Numbered from the stretch's first letter, positions 1 to 19,835 are shown. The stretch is DNA of 64,000 nt from Ahaetulla prasina (GCF_028640845.1 NC_080543.1:92927825-92991824); one strand, 5' to 3'. A program made the numbers and translations. Notes: generated by a model not told the origin, from the sequence alone.

Positions 1-65
1 CCCTCAGGGGAGAAATGTGGCAGCATCTGGAAACCTACGGCCTAATATGGTTTCCAGGCCTGACA
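1..65 (-). mobile_element. Gypsy LTR fragment, cut by window edge
   Basis: Positions 1-65 are the reverse complement, with a few differences, of the start of the LTR at 25538-25605. Both carry the CCTGAGGGG...ACCATA...GCCTGACA segment. The LTR terminus (TGTCAGG on the minus strand) is at position 65, so the element extends leftwards out of the window. It is the same LTR family as the decayed element at 23874-25910. Confidence 0.75.
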
Positions 66-290
66 GGGCCTTCCCCACCCTCCCAGATGCCCTCCGGAGG
101 CTGGAAAAAGCCTGTTTCCCAACTTCCAGTGGGTCCAGAAGGCCCAAATATCAGCTGGGCGGCGCGCACATGTGCACTGGAACTGAGCTAGGGCAACGCT
201 CGCGTGCCCACCAATATGGCTCCATGTGCCACCTGTGGCACCCATGCCATAGGTTCGCCATCACAGACATAAACCAAAAAAATGTGGGGG
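66..290 (-). repeat. Unclassified interspersed repeat
   Basis: On the minus strand the sequence reads GATGGCGAACCTATGGCATG followed by GGTGCCACAGG, which I recognise as a frequent squamate interspersed repeat, probably a non-autonomous DNA transposon. I cannot assign the class. It holds no credible gene; the short open frames here are repeat-derived. Confidence 0.45.
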
Positions 291-850
291 AAGAATTGTG
301 AATTGTGGAATCTTTACTGCGAGCATGTTCTTAACTCTTTCCTGTAAATGGTCAGCAAGAGACCTATTTGGGGCACACATTGTCTGCACATAACCACTTT
401 TGAGTGCCAGAGTGAAAGGGGCAGATGATGGCTAATGGAGAAGGGTCGCTCCTTTTGACTGCACTCCATGCTTCCCTCCAAAGGTTCTGACTCTGAACTC
501 TGAGCTGGGTTGTGAAGGTGAATTACAAGTAGCATGTGATGCATATGTTGGGGCCAGAAGGATTGTAGAAACCTTTGCTAGAATAAAAATATAGCATCTT
601 GGCTAGAAGGATGGCCAATGAAAAGGGAGGGAGGGAGGGAGGGAGGCTGATAAAAGTGAAGACAATAATAGCTGATACTGGATGGGATCCAGTAAGATAG
701 GAAGGTAAAAGTTCGTGAGTCTGCAGAGAAAGACTTGTGGATGAAATAGGAAAGAAAGGAGGAGAGTTGGGAAACAGGCAGCATGTATCTCATTTATAGC
801 TAAACATTCACCAGCTTTTCAATCAGCAAATTGATAAATTCACACATATA
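291..850. other. Intergenic sequence downstream of RGN
   Basis: No coding exon or clear transposon is seen. There is a short (GGGA)n run near 626-644. It lies 3' of RGN, which is transcribed towards lower coordinates. Confidence 0.4.
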
Positions 851-1092
851 CAATATTTATATATTTGAAACTTTATTAAAAATATTGATTTAACAGAAAG
901 AAATTTTTTTTTTTTACTTAGCTATAATAAAAAAGCAAATTGGGCACAAGTCAAATCTGAATTCATGGCTTGGGAGTTTTTTCCTGTACTTGGTCTACCA
1001 TCCTTTTATAGAGACAGATAAACTGTGCAGTGGTGCAATGTTGTCATTTCCTTCCGTCCTTGTTTTGAGATTTGCGTCTTCAAGGGTATGTG
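850..1092 (-). other. RGN: RGN 3' UTR with candidate poly(A) signal
   Basis: The RGN stop codon is at 1093-1095. Downstream on the minus strand an AATAAA hexamer occurs at 877-872, so a short 3' UTR of about 220-250 nt is plausible. The end point is inferred from the hexamer only; transcript data would decide. Confidence 0.45.
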
Positions 1093-8854
<7,762 letters not shown>

Positions 8855-9648
8855 CGTGTCTTGTTTTCCAAAAGCAATCAAGGAATAAATGCAAATGTTA
8901 CCTTAAATTGGCCAAAACTGGATATCCTTATAGACTTCAATAGCAGCTAAATATAAAAGTTCTAGAGTCTAGACCTTTGGTTGTACAGCTCAGCAGAATT
9001 TCAATCATTAATCTGATGATTTAAAGTACAATTCCAAAAGTTTACCCAATCAGTTGCCTCTGCTTTTCCCTGGCTTCCAAAATCTCCCCAAACTTAAAGC
9101 AGCTGGTATTGCTAATCTTTAATGGCAACTATTATCTTCACAGTTAAACATTGCCAAACATTGCCATTCCTGCTGAATGCGGTTTTTGTGTGTTTGTCTG
9201 CCTGCAAATATTAACAAGTAGGTCAAACTTCAAAAGATCTTTAGTCAGCATTCTTTTCAAAATGCTTGCCTGCTAAGGAGAAGAGAGAGAAAAAGAAAGT
9301 ATTGCATATTGCTATGATGTTAGTTCAGTGGAAATGTTCTGTGTAAATGCATGAAAAATAACTTAAAAGAGGCAGCAGACATTGCACTTGAAAAAATGTC
9401 CACATGTAATGCTGACATCTAACACTACTAGCTATGTGATTTCATTAAGCTCACCATGTTTGTTTTCTCAATAACCCTTTGGCATAGAAAAAACACAGGT
9501 AAAAACTTTACTGTGTCAAACATATGTGGAAAAAGCTATATTGGCAAAAAAAACACTGAGCCAGAAGGATTTTGCAGAGATCAAGATTCAAAGGGCAAAA
9601 TATTATTCTGAGTACACTGAAGTACACAGGTAGTGTCTTATAGGAACC
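8855..9648. other. RGN 5' intron, no recognised element
   Basis: It holds the RGN start-exon leader (beyond 8854) and AT-rich intron. I could not place the acceptor of the start-codon exon with confidence. Confidence 0.35.
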
Positions 9649-9656
9649 ACCTAAAC

Positions 9657-9756
9657 CAGTGTTTCTCAACCTTGGGAACTCTGGGAAACAGCCAGCATGG
9701 GGAATTCTGGGAGTTGAAGTCCGCACCCTTAAAGTTCCCAAGGTTGGGAAATAGCG
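9657..9756. mobile_element. ~100-bp hAT-type MITE
   Basis: Inverted ends CAGTGTTTCTCAACCTTGGGAA and its degenerate inverse AGTTCCCAAGGTTGGGAAAT, with a central AATTCTGGGAGTTGAAGTCC. Flanks ACCTAAAC (9649-9656) and ATCTAAAC (9757-9764) form an 8-bp target duplication. This is a very common squamate MITE. Confidence 0.85.
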
Positions 9757-9764
9757 ATCTAAAC

Positions 9765-10640
9765 CAAAGGTGTCTTTTACTGGGGTTATATAAGCATTCT
9801 TGGGGGCCAGCCAAGGATGCTCAGGGAAAGTGCAGCTAAGATGTTCAATATATGCACTTTGTTTTGGCCCTCTGTACAGACCTACAGTATTAGCAAATTA
9901 ATTGTTCAGTGTGTCCTGAGAACCTGATCTATGGATTGTGTTATGGTTCCCAGAGTCATGCAATCACAGAATATAGGACTCTTAGATATGACTATGACTA
10001 GACGTAATGCAAATATGAGAGTCACTCTGTTGGGACCTTCAGGCTCTAAAATCAGGAGACTCCAAGCTCTAGTACTGTATTAGGCACAAAGGGTGACCCC
10101 ATGGTCAGTTACTTTTAGTCCTAGGAAGGAACCAACTGCAAACCACCCCTAAAAATAAAACTGCAGGACTCCTGGCAGAGTCTAACAATCAGGAAGTGTT
10201 ATATATTGAAATAAGTAGCTTAAACTAATTGCTGAAGTTCTCACTCAGGTCCGCTATTGAAGGGTGAGAGGGATACTTTGTTCTATTTGGTTGACAGGCT
10301 GATAGCCTCCTATAAAAGGAGTGCTGTCAGCCAGGCTAATAGTTGTTGTTCCTATGAACTAAATAAAAAGAGCTTTGCTGAAATCACTCTGGCTTCGTTT
10401 CCATTCTCACCCCAAACTTAATATATATATAACAAATATAAACTTGACAAATATATATATATATAGAGAGAGAAAGAGAGACAGGCAATCCCAACAGAGT
10501 ACATATGCACAGGGCTACACTGGTATTGTTTTAATGTATTTGGTATATCCTGCTCGAGAATTCTGCCCGGCAGGAAACTTAGACGATATGAGCGCTCTAA
10601 TAAAAACCAGGATTATTTTCCATGGCTACTAAAAATTAGA
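9765..10640. other. Intronic/upstream sequence with possible LTR-like piece
   Basis: 10180-10420 contains CTATAAAAGGAGTGCTG (TATA-like) followed 50 bp later by AATAAAAAGAGC (poly(A)-like). That is the layout of a small LTR promoter and polyadenylation region, but I could not define both ends or a target duplication. A short (AT)n/(AG)n stretch follows near 10427-10475. Confidence 0.35.
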
Positions 10641-10799
10641 TACATCGGTTCGGGCTACCATATCGCGCTGAAATCCGAACGATCAGTAATAGCAAAGCGG
10701 TACTTAAAACACTGGACTTTTCTTGCCCAGCGATGGTAGCCAGACAAAAACGGCAAAAACGTGGAGGCCAAATATTATAAACAAAAATGTCTACCCTTT

Positions 10800-11600
10800 A
10801 GTTCCTCCGGGGAATTAGGAAGTGTTCTAAATTCAACTATTTCTCTGCGCTGCGGTGGATGCTCGTGTTGATGCTTGCCAACCGCACAGGCAGCGAGAGT
10901 GCGATAAAAAGGTCTTTATGCTGCAGAAAGAGCACTTCTCCGAAGGGCTGCGGGAGTGGGGGGAGGCGGGGGGCTGAGAGAGAGAGAGAGAAAGCAAAAC
11001 GCTGCCTTCTTTAAACTGAAGTTTTCATTCTCCGCGAGTGGGAAGCCACATAAATCCCTATTCCCCCTTTTCACTAGCGATAAATACACGCAGAGTACGA
11101 AGATCGTCCCTGCTCAACCTTGGGGAGAAAGCGAACTGGAAGCCCCATTGAGGATGGGACGCCGATCCTATCACCCGTCAATCTCCAGGCTGCATCTATA
11201 TGTGAAAAGGAAGCTACTTCCTTCCCGGGATAGTAGAAAGTAGGATCCCGGAAAGTAGGAAGGCCTGCTCTTCCCCCGGCCGACGTCACAGATGGCCTAG
11301 CAGCCTAGGAGAAAGCGCAGAGAGGGGGGCGTCCCGTTCGTTCAGTGCTGCCCGGACCTCCCGTGACTCACCCGCGCGGGGCTGCAGTGGTGATGAAGCT
11401 CCGGATAATCTCCTGGGACAGCGACTGGGAAAGGCCCGACCGGCTCTCCTTCTCTGTAGGCGTTGTTTATTCTTGTTGCAAAAACGCCCGGGAGCAGAAA
11501 GTATCGATTCTCTAACGCCGCGATTTCAACTTTGGGAAGTTATTAATTTTTACTCCGAGGAAGAAGTGACTCTGCTAAAGCGCATCAAACTGTGATGAAG
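10800..11600 (-). promoter_or_regulatory. RGN: CpG-rich block, probable RGN promoter and 5' non-coding exon
   Basis: This is the only stretch upstream of RGN dense in CpG. It includes GCCGACGTCACAGATGG near 11279 (a CRE-like TGACGTC core) and CACCCGCGCGGGG near 11369. On the minus strand CCCCGCGCGG|GTGAGTCACG gives a strong splice donor with the exon ending at 11372, as expected for a 5' UTR exon of RGN. The assignment is inference from position, composition and the donor motif. Confidence 0.5.
11078..11192. repeat. Promoter-region duplication, copy 1
   Basis: GCGATAAATACACGCAGAGTACGAAG ... GGGAGAAAGCGAA ... GATCCTATCACCC.TCAATCTCCA matches 11649-11742 in the same orientation. It is a local direct duplication about 570 bp apart within the CpG-rich block. 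Confidence 0.7.
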
Positions 11601-11648
11601 GTGGATCCCGACGTTTCCAACCCCCTGTCCCCGTACCTCATTTCACCA

Positions 11649-11742
11649 GAGACAAATACAGGAGTACGAAGACCGTGCCTGCTCAGTTTTAGGGAGAAAG
11701 CGAATTTGATGCTGATCCTATCACCCATCAGTCTCCAAGCTA
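11649..11742. repeat. Promoter-region duplication, copy 2
   Basis: AGACAAATACAGGAGTACGA, GGGAGAAAGCGAA and TGATCCTATCACCCATCAGT repeat the order of copy 1, with internal deletions. It has lost most CpGs relative to copy 1. Confidence 0.7.
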
Positions 11743-11749
11743 CTTAAAA

Positions 11750-12845
11750 CTGATAGGCTAGCATATTTTAAAAAATACAGGTTTGGCAACAAAATTATTT
11801 TCACCTTCTTAATTATACTCCTTAATTACACTTAATTGGTTTCCTCTTTTTAATTATATTATACTATATCATATGATTATATATTATATTTGGGAGGGGG
11901 GGAAGGATCGAGAACCCAAGAAAGCGGGAGCAAATTTAACTTGAAGAGCTGTAAACTCTTTTGACATTTAGAGCAAAATCTTAGCTCATCATCTTGTAGT
12001 TTGAAATGCATAAATATGTCCATAATACTCTTGGCTGTGATTGGTAAAACTCAGGCTGGTAAACAAGACAAAAGATAAGTTTACTTATCTTTTATTTAAT
12101 AACCATCCTGCAATTTTTTAAAGCAGCTTTGCAATAATTACAATGCTGAGTAGATTAAATTGTGATTGTACGACTGGATAAACAAATATATTTTAAGTAA
12201 ATTTGCTTGCTTAAATTACATTTTATATATTGACCAAGTTCAAATAATGCACTGAGCTGAAACCAAATCTGTCCCTTAAGTAAACTATTGGAGTGATTTG
12301 CCTTCATTGTCTGACCAGATTGGTTCATTATGCTAAGTAATGGTGCCTTCAATTGTGATTCAATACACTCCTCAATTGTTGGGTTTGCATAATAAAAATA
12401 TAAACCATGATTGAAAACCATACTAGGTACCAATTACATTATAGATTAGGAAAATGTGTAAACCAGATCACTTAGCTGATTTCTAGACCAAGAGGAAAAC
12501 TGACGTTAAATTAGCCAAAATCTTTTTTTGTTTCTTGGAGGTGGAGGAAGCATCATATGGATAGGCCAAACTTGCTTAACCTGCAGCATTCCCAGTAATT
12601 TTTGAATCCTAATAATTATGCAAAGAAAGCCAGTGCCATGTTTAAAAGATGAAGGACAAAATAAATAGTTTCCCTAAACCATTAAGCTTGAGTTAAGCAT
12701 TGGAAATTAATGTGGCATATATGTGTTGTTATGCTACTGCACCCACTAGTGAGGATTGGTAGTTTATCTGGCACTTTGCTTTTTGTCCACACCTGAAATG
12801 ACTGACATTTTGGATTTCTGAAATTGGAATTTGAGACTAAGGCAT
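11750..12845. other. Intergenic sequence, no recognised element
   Basis: AT-rich sequence between RGN and JADE3. I see no gene or clear repeat. Confidence 0.35.
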
Positions 12846-12850
12846 GTTAC

Positions 12851-13340
12851 TGTTCTGACCTAGCTCCCCAAACATGACAAACCCTCTGACGTGAACTCAA
12901 AAGATTCCTTTATTAGGAATGCCGGCAATCCTGGCAAAAAGTTTTTCTCACAGGATCACACACCTATTCATGTCTGTCCCCTTCCTTTTATCCCTAGAGC
13001 TAGAGTGGGTCCTCATTAGCAGCAGTCGCTCTTCCTTCCCCAGGATTGGCCCACAGCTTTCCCTTGCTCTCCCCTTCTCTGCCTTCTGTGCAGCTGCGCA
13101 TCAGACACTGGACCCAGCTGCTGTTCCTCCTCCTCTTCATCAACCACCTCCAGACCTGGGGACTGCTGACTCCCCATCTGAGGGCTGATGGAGGGCCCAG
13201 ACTCCATCTCTGTCTCTCTCTGCCAGCTCCATTCCCTCTTCCCCCTCGGAGTTCCCAGGTTGCCCTGATGCTGTCCCTGACTCCCATGCCACCTCCTCCT
13301 AGTCTGATTCAGTTGCTGGAGGGGCCGACAGGCCACAACA
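12851..13340. mobile_element. Solo LTR (Gypsy-like), 490 bp
   Basis: It begins TGTTCTGACC and ends GGCCACAACA (TG...CA), flanked by the 5-bp target duplication GTTAC (12846-12850 and 13341-13345). The termini resemble those of the intact Gypsy LTRs at 45960 and 50943 (TGTTCTGTTTCC ... GACAACA). No internal region remains, so it formed by LTR-LTR recombination. Open frames across it are not genes. Confidence 0.88.
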
Positions 13341-13345
13341 GTTAC

Positions 13346-14249
13346 ATGAAAGAGTGTGAGATGGCCATGTGCATGGTCCTAGGGTGATTTGAAAATTAGC
13401 AATCTTTTCATTGCGAGTATCTTTAAAACTATTTGGGTTATCTGTAGCTTGGGATGGACTTAATGTAACACGAGGCTGGGACATCTGTAAGTTCTTCTGA
13501 AACAGGAAAACAGGCAACAAACTAGTTGATAGTAGATGCTAAGAGGTTTGACATTAATCTTCCTTTATACAGGATGAATGTGCAGATTTTCCACCCCTGT
13601 GATATTTTACAAATCACCATCTACTTTGAGGTCTGAGAAGTCTACTACTGGCTTTAAACTTTTCATTTCCAGTAACTTTTGCCAAATGACCAATGAGAAA
13701 ATGACCTGAGAGTTGTAATACAGCTGTAACTGTAGAGCCGCATGTTCTTATCTCTGCGGGATACAACCCTTCCAAGGTTAGAATTTGAGAACAATGACTG
13801 TACCACGCGCACTTCCAGAAAATTAGCCAGAAATCATTCAAGAGTGCAAAATTCAATATGTTACTAGCCTAAAAAACAGAGATCAGCATTGCTTATGTTG
13901 TTTGTTTTAAAAACAACAACCTCAACCTCACCCCTAATAGCTACTTTATGCACTATTGAGCTTTAATCCAATTTCCAATTTCTTTATTCTAATCCTATGT
14001 ATTTTTCCCCTTAGCATGAAGTTTCCTTGGATAGAGCAAGTGATCAGAAAGAGAACCGTTTGAACTAGCAAAAAGAGCAGATTTTTATCAAGTGGCCCAT
14101 TCTAGTAATTTAATACTGTATTACAGAAATGTTACATATAGACACAATGTGTACTATATGTGTAACCGAATTAGCTAGAAGGAAACTTCTAATTTAATGC
14201 AGGAAACCGCCAGAAAAACAGCAAAAAATTACAAATATTCTGCTTTTGT
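13346..14249. other. Intergenic, no recognised element
   Basis: No gene or confident repeat seen. Confidence 0.35.
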
Positions 14250-15545
14250 TTTCATTAACATACTATTTATTATCTATTTATATTTCATATTTCTAAATGA
14301 CCCATCAGCCTCAAGGAGGGTAAAAATTAACATTAGAAATTAAAAATTAAATTAGGTTAAAAAATTCAAAATTAAAAAGAATAATGACAATTAAACATAA
14401 AAAAGGGGGCAGAATACTAAGATGGCCATATGGTGTTAAGATTATTACAGGAAGGGGGACTCTCAAGGGACTAGCCAGCCCCATGGTTTCAGAGCCCTCT
14501 GTACTCCCCGCGTAAGGCCATGCCATGTTTTGACCCTTTGCGAAAGGCCAAGTGATTGGGGGCTTTTCTTACCTCTTGGGGCAAGATATTCCACAAAGCA
14601 GTGGCAGTGGCAGTGGCAGAGAAGGCTCTCTTCCTAGACCCCACCAGTCAAAATTCTTTGACTGATGGGATCTGTAGCATACCTTCCATGCTTCACCAGC
14701 CAGATGGACTGATGAGAGTTGGCAAAGTCGGTTTTGTAGGTAGCTTTATAGGTGATGGCCAACACGTTGAATTAGACTTGGAAGCAAACTGGTACCCAGT
14801 GCAGTTCACAGAGCAAGAGTGTTATATGTGCCCTTATTTAGGCCCCCAGTATGACTCATGCAGCCACATTCTGCAGCAGCTGAAGCTTCCATATACTTTT
14901 AAGGGGTAGCCTCAGGGGTGAAATCCAGCCAGTTCTATCCATCTCAGGCAAACTAGTAGCGGCAGCTGCGGGAGCTGCGCCCATCCACGGTGATGTCATG
15001 TTGCCTTTTTTGCAACATTTTAAGCCTCTGTGCAGGCACAGGCTGTTTTGTGCATGCTGCGAGTGCGCGCATTGACAAACCAGTAGGGAAGGTAAGTAAA
15101 TTTCACCTCTGGGCAGCCTCATGTAGAAAATGTTGTAATAGTCCAATCAGGGCATGAGTGACCAGATTTAGACTCCCAGTCCAGGCAAGGATGTAATTGG
15201 CACACAACATGGAATTCGGCAAAGGGCATCCTGGCCACAGGCAGTTGTTCTTTGAGCAGGAGCTATAAATCCAAGAAGACCCTCAAGTTACATACCTGGT
15301 CTGTCTGGAGTAGTGCAATCCCATTCAAGACCAAGGATAATAAACTCCTGGATATAGAAGGGGCCACCCACAGCCACTCTGTCTTATTGGAGTTCAGTTG
15401 AAGTCTGTTGTTCCCCATCCAGACCCTTCATACACTCCAACATTTATTTCACCTGGGACAGAGATATATATAGATGCGTATCATCAATATATTGGTGATA
15501 TGTCATCGCCAATATTTCATATTTCATGCACTGTGCCTGTAACAG
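14250..15545 (-). mobile_element. Old antisense L2-family LINE fragment
   Basis: On the minus strand the decayed sequence reads as L2 ORF2 C-terminus and 3' UTR. Phrases such as GGCCACAGGCAGTTGTTCTT and CAGCTGAAGCTTCC recur in the antisense copies at 18.2-18.5 and 25.9 kb. It is interrupted by a hAT MITE at 14913-15111. No intact frame. Confidence 0.6.
14913..15111. mobile_element. hAT-type non-autonomous element, short form
   Basis: Ends CAGGGGTGAAATCCAG and AAATTTCACCTCTG, flanked by GGTAGCCT (14905-14912) and GGCAGCCT (15112-15119). It is nested in an older L2. Confidence 0.8.
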
Positions 15546-16628
15546 TTTTTTTTAAATGAAACTGCATCTGCATAGGAGTGCCTCAAAAAAGATGATTGTA
15601 GCCCACTTCTGGTGCATTTTTCTACTTTCCCCCAGTTCACTTTGCAGGATGCAATATTTAACTGACAGAACTTTCCTAATAAAAAGTGATGAGGAATCTA
15701 TTTCACTCTTTGCTCTTCTCACATCCCTGTTAATGTTTACTGCCTGGGTAAAACTGCCTGATGCAGCTGCTAGTCAGCCTTGCAGAAAGGAAACCTGAAT
15801 ATTAGCATAGCTTTTTTCTCACTGGTCACCAGTTAAGGTACAAAGTAGAAAAGGGAAGCATTTTTTCCACCATCTTCCACATATCAAGGTTATTATCAGC
15901 CTAAATCATCTTTCCCAAATTAATGGTTTCCAGACTAGTATCTCCAATTATTTGTAACCAGCTTATTTGTTGGTTACTACAATGCTGTATTTATGTACTA
16001 CTGCATTAAAACTATTGCTTTCTCTTGTGCCTATTACAATTCTGGTATACTAATAACTACAAAAAAGAGAACATCTGAGAAAGATCTCGGTAGCTACATG
16101 TTAGTTCTCAGAAAGTATATGGAAAACAAAGGCTGGGAAAAAAGAAGCAGATATTTTAAAAAGCAGGAACCATATAACTGTAATTCTATTTTCCAAGGAT
16201 CCTTTGGAAGAAAGTACAATCCAATTAGTATTGTTTTGCAAATCAAACCAATGACATCCACATAGTGCAGTGCAGACACCCAATGTTTTTAATGTAACTA
16301 TGACTAGTCAAAAACTGAAACTAATATTTGGCAAATCATTTGATCAGTTGAAACAAAACAGAACACAACACAACTGTTACTGCTTGAGAAGAAAGACTAT
16401 TCTATGTAGCTGAACTCTTGATGCTCCTATGCATAACTATACATAAATCTTAAAAACCAATTCAGATCCTTGGGTTGCATATAGCGTATGTTAACAGAAC
16501 CTATTTCACATACTGTTTAAATTAGGATAATGTAAAATTCTAATGCTTCGGAGTCCAAGCAGGAATTGGAATCAAATGATCTCAAAGGCCACTTCCTACT
16601 GTACTAAATTTGCATTTAACCACCAAGC
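15546..16628. other. Intergenic, no recognised element
   Basis: AT-rich sequence with short non-homologous open frames. Nothing supportable seen. Confidence 0.35.
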
Positions 16629-16636
16629 CTCTGTCC

Positions 16637-17042
16637 CAGGGGTGAAATGCTCCTGGTTTGGACCGGATTGCCCAATCTAGTAGCAATGGCGGCAGGTGGT
16701 TTGGAGAACAGGTAGCAAAAATCCCTGCCCCACCCCCCATGCCCAGCTGAGCCACGCAAGCATCAGAGGTTTTTTTTTTAACTTTTAAAAGCATTTTTTC
16801 TTCAGCTGAAAAAATACTTTTAAAAGAAAAGAAAAGCTTCTGACGATCAGGCAACTCAGCTGGGATTGTCAGAGGAGCCTTTTAAAAGCATTTTTTACAA
16901 TTCCTTCAGAAGTGGTTGTAGAAAAGATGCTTTTAAAAGCAAAAACAAAAAAGTTGGCCACGCCCACCCAGTTACATTACACCCCCCCACACCAACCCAT
17001 GCCCACAGAACCGGTAGTAACAAATTTTACATTTCACCACTG
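16637..17042. mobile_element. hAT-type non-autonomous element, inverted relative to 6658 copy
   Basis: It starts CAGGGGTGAAATGCTCC and ends ACATTTCACCACTG. It is flanked by a perfect 8-bp target duplication CTCTGTCC (16629-16636 and 17043-17050). It contains the GCAACTCAGCTGGGAT block of the family. Confidence 0.88.
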
Positions 17043-17094
17043 CTCTGTCCCCTGCAATTCATCTTTAAAAGTCCGCAGGAAGATACAGGCGGTA

Positions 17095-18850
17095 TTTTAT
17101 GTTAGAATTGTATTGCCTGCTCTTTCTAGGAGAGTGGTTATTATTCATATACTTCCTGATTTGCAAAGACTCTCAGTGGTCTACAAATTATGAAAAACAT
17201 TTAAAAACAAGAAAACAACATGAAATAAAAAGGAACAAAAATGGCAAAAATAACAGATCCAGATGGGAACAAAGGAAAAGAAAAGGGGCTTAAATCACAC
17301 GTTGCCTGGGCAAAGAGCCAGGTTTCCAAGGCTCTTCAGAAACACCCAACAGCGTGGGAGTCATTCAAAACTGGAGTAACTTAATTCCAGAGTACTACTA
17401 CCCAAGGAGCTGCTGATCCAATTCTACAGAGGAATTATTGAGTCTGTCATTTGCACCTCTATAACTGTCTGGTTCGGTTCTGCAACCCAACAAGAAAAAC
17501 ACAGACTTCAGAGGATAATTAGAACTGCAGAAAAAATAATTGCTACCAACTTGCCTTCCATTGAGGACCTGTATACTGCACGAATCAAGAAGAGGGCCGT
17601 GAAAATATTTGCAGATCCCTCGCATCCTGGACATAAACTGTTTCAACTCCTACCCTCAAAACGACGCTATAGAGCACTGCACACCAGAACAACTAGACAC
17701 AAGAACAGTTTTTTCCCGAAGGCCATCACTCTGCTAAACAAATAATTCCCTCAACACTGTCAGACTATTTACTGAATCTGCACTACTATCAATCGTTTCA
17801 TAGCTCCCATCACCAATCTCTTTCCACTTATGACTGTATGACTATAACTTGTTGCTGGCAATCCTTATGATTTATATTGATATATTGACCATCAATTGTG
17901 TTGTAAATGTTGTACCTTGATGAACGTATCTTTTCTTTTATGTACACTGAGAGCATATGCACCAAGACAAATTCCTTGTGTGTCCAATCACACTTGGCCA
18001 ATAAAATTCTATTCTATTCTATTCTATTCTATTCTATTCTATTCTATTCTATTCTACTACAGAGGAGGAGTGCTTCCAGGATCTCAGTAGAGTGCATTGT
18101 TTTAATCAGAGAAACCTGGACTGTGCCAACTCTGACAGATTGAATCAGCCGGGCAGATACTATGGAAGACAGGTAGTCCTTCAATAAACCAGTCCAGATG
18201 CCACATAAGAGTTTTATAGGTAGCAACCAGCACCTTGAATCATACCCAGAAGCAAATTGGAAACCAGTGCAGCTCATGAAGGAGAGGTTGTTACATGGCA
18301 TACTAAGGCATGCCCATCACTGTCTGTGCCACTGCATTCTGGACCAGTTGAAGCTTTGAGGTGGCCTTCAAGGACATCCTTTGTGGGGCACTTTGCAGTG
18401 CAGCTGTGAAATGACCAGGTCATGAATATCTAAGGGTCCCCAGTCTAGGAAAGGAAACAACTGGCCCATCAGATCAAGGTGTGCAAAGGACTTTCTAGCT
18501 AAAGTTGCCACCTGCTCATCAAGCAGGAGCTGAATCCAGGAAGATCCCCAAATTGCAGACCACTTTTGAAGGGACATATGATATCCCATTCAAGGTCAAA
18601 AATGGAATACCCCAGATCTTGGTGATCCATATACCCACAGCCACTGGGCCTTGGATCAAGTCAGATAGTTCCTTTCCATCCAAACCCACACAGTCTCCAC
18701 AACCTCAACAATCAATTTGGCCAGGCCAGAGTTAAAATACGTAATTGGATATCATCAGTGTACTGATGACACCAAACCCCAAATCTGTAGGTAATCTCAC
18801 TCAGCAATTTCAAGTAGATGTTGAAGAGGAGAAAGAAAATAAATTCCTGT
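17095..18850 (-). mobile_element. Antisense L2-family LINE, split by CR1 insertion
   Basis: 17095-17400 and 18057-18850 are two parts of one decayed antisense LINE. The left part has GGTTTCCAAGGCTCTTCAG (cf. GGTCTTCAGGCTCTTATGG at 23533). The right part has GACCAGTTGAAGCTTTGAGG. A CR1 LINE sits between them. Confidence 0.55.
17401..18056 (+). mobile_element. CR1 (Snake1/L3-like) LINE 3' end with (ATTCT)n tail
   Basis: 656 bp nearly identical to 61924-62582. It encodes the ORF2 C-terminus (KELLIQFYRGIIESVICTSI..., LPSIEDLYTARIKKRAVKIF) plus a 3' UTR ending CACTTGGCCAATAAAATTCT and an (ATTCT)n array at 17999-18055. It is 5'-truncated and lies within an older antisense L2. CR1 tails seeding ATTCT/AGAAT microsatellites are a reported snake feature. 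Confidence 0.9.
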
Positions 18851-18985
18851 GGCACTCCATTCTTTTTATTTAATATATACTTTTTATGTTTAATCAGTCA
18901 TTTCTTAGGCCATTATAACTAACCTACTTTATATTTAATATATTCCTCTTTTTATAATCAAATATTTAGCTTAATCTAAATTTAG

Positions 18986-19332
18986 GGACGCGGTGGCTCA
19001 GGGGCTAGGATGTTGAGCTTGTTGATCGAAAGGTCGGCAGTTCAGCGGTTCGAATCCCTAGTGCTGCTGTGTAATGGGGTGAGCTACCGTTACTTGTCCC
19101 AGCTTCTGCCAACCTAGCAGTTTCGAAAGCACGTAAAAATGCAAGTAGAAAAAATAGGGACCACCTTTGGTGGGAAGTTAACAGCGTTCCGTGCACCTTT
19201 GGCGTTGAGTCATATGACCACGGAGACGTCTTCGGACAGCGCTGGCTCTTCGGCTTTGAAACGGAGATGAGCACCGCCCCCTAGAGTCGGCAACGACTAG
19301 CACATATGTGCGAGGGGAACCTTTACCTTTAC
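18986..19332 (+). repeat. Sauria-type SINE, full length
   Basis: It starts GGACGCGGTGGCTCAGGGGC (tRNA-like head), has the B-box-like GGTTCGAATCC at ~19048, and ends GGGGAACCTTTACCTTTAC. Flanked by a 10-bp target duplication CTAAATTTAG (18976-18985 and 19333-19342). A second copy is antisense at 63068-63413. Confidence 0.92.
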
Positions 19333-19607
19333 CTAAATTTAGAAACTATCTGGGGATTCCTTTGCTAGGCCAAAAATGTATGTTACACATTTCCTAAAAG
19401 AAACAATAATGCCATGATCTTAAAACTAATTGCAAGAAATAATAGTACGTAGTGCTCCAACATCCCAATATTAATTGTGTAAAAGCAAGCAAATAAAGAT
19501 ACTGTGCTAAACTAGGCAAAAGATTGCATGTTTTTCTGGAAAACAAAGTTATCAGACTGTCGCAAGAGGCATTCCTACTCCCTTTGTCTTATATATAACA
19601 TGGGATG

Positions 19608-19835
19608 CCTTTGGTCTAGTTAGTAGTTAAGACACCAGGCTAGAAAACAGGAAACTGAATTCTAGTCTCATCTTAGGTATGAAAATCAGCTGAGTAAGTT
19701 TTGGTCAGTCATTCTCTTTCAGCCAACCTATCTCACAGGGTTCTTGTTATGCAGCAAACAGGAAGAGGAAGGAGTATTAACTATATTCACCGCTTTTAGT
19801 TATTTATCAATATAATAAATGCAATAAATAAATGT
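19608..19835 (+). repeat. tRNA-derived SINE, L2-tail type
   Basis: TTTGGTCTAGTTAGTAGTTAAGACACC, then GTCAGTCATTCTCTTTCAGCC, CTCACAGGGTTCTTGTTATG and an ATAAATGCAATAAATAAAT tail match a widespread squamate SINE. Divergent copy. Confidence 0.65.

Noticed and set aside
11393..11459. Short + strand frame beginning ATGAAGCTCC in the CpG-rich block
   Set aside because: Only 22 codons with no homology; the strand and splice signals favour a minus-strand RGN leader exon.
14556..14909. 117-codon + strand frame
   Set aside because: It lies in antisense L2 sequence; the same phrases recur at 23.6 and 59.3 kb.
18986..19332. Possible tRNA gene from the A/B-box-like motifs
   Set aside because: It is the head of a Sauria-type SINE with a target duplication; no clean cloverleaf ends.
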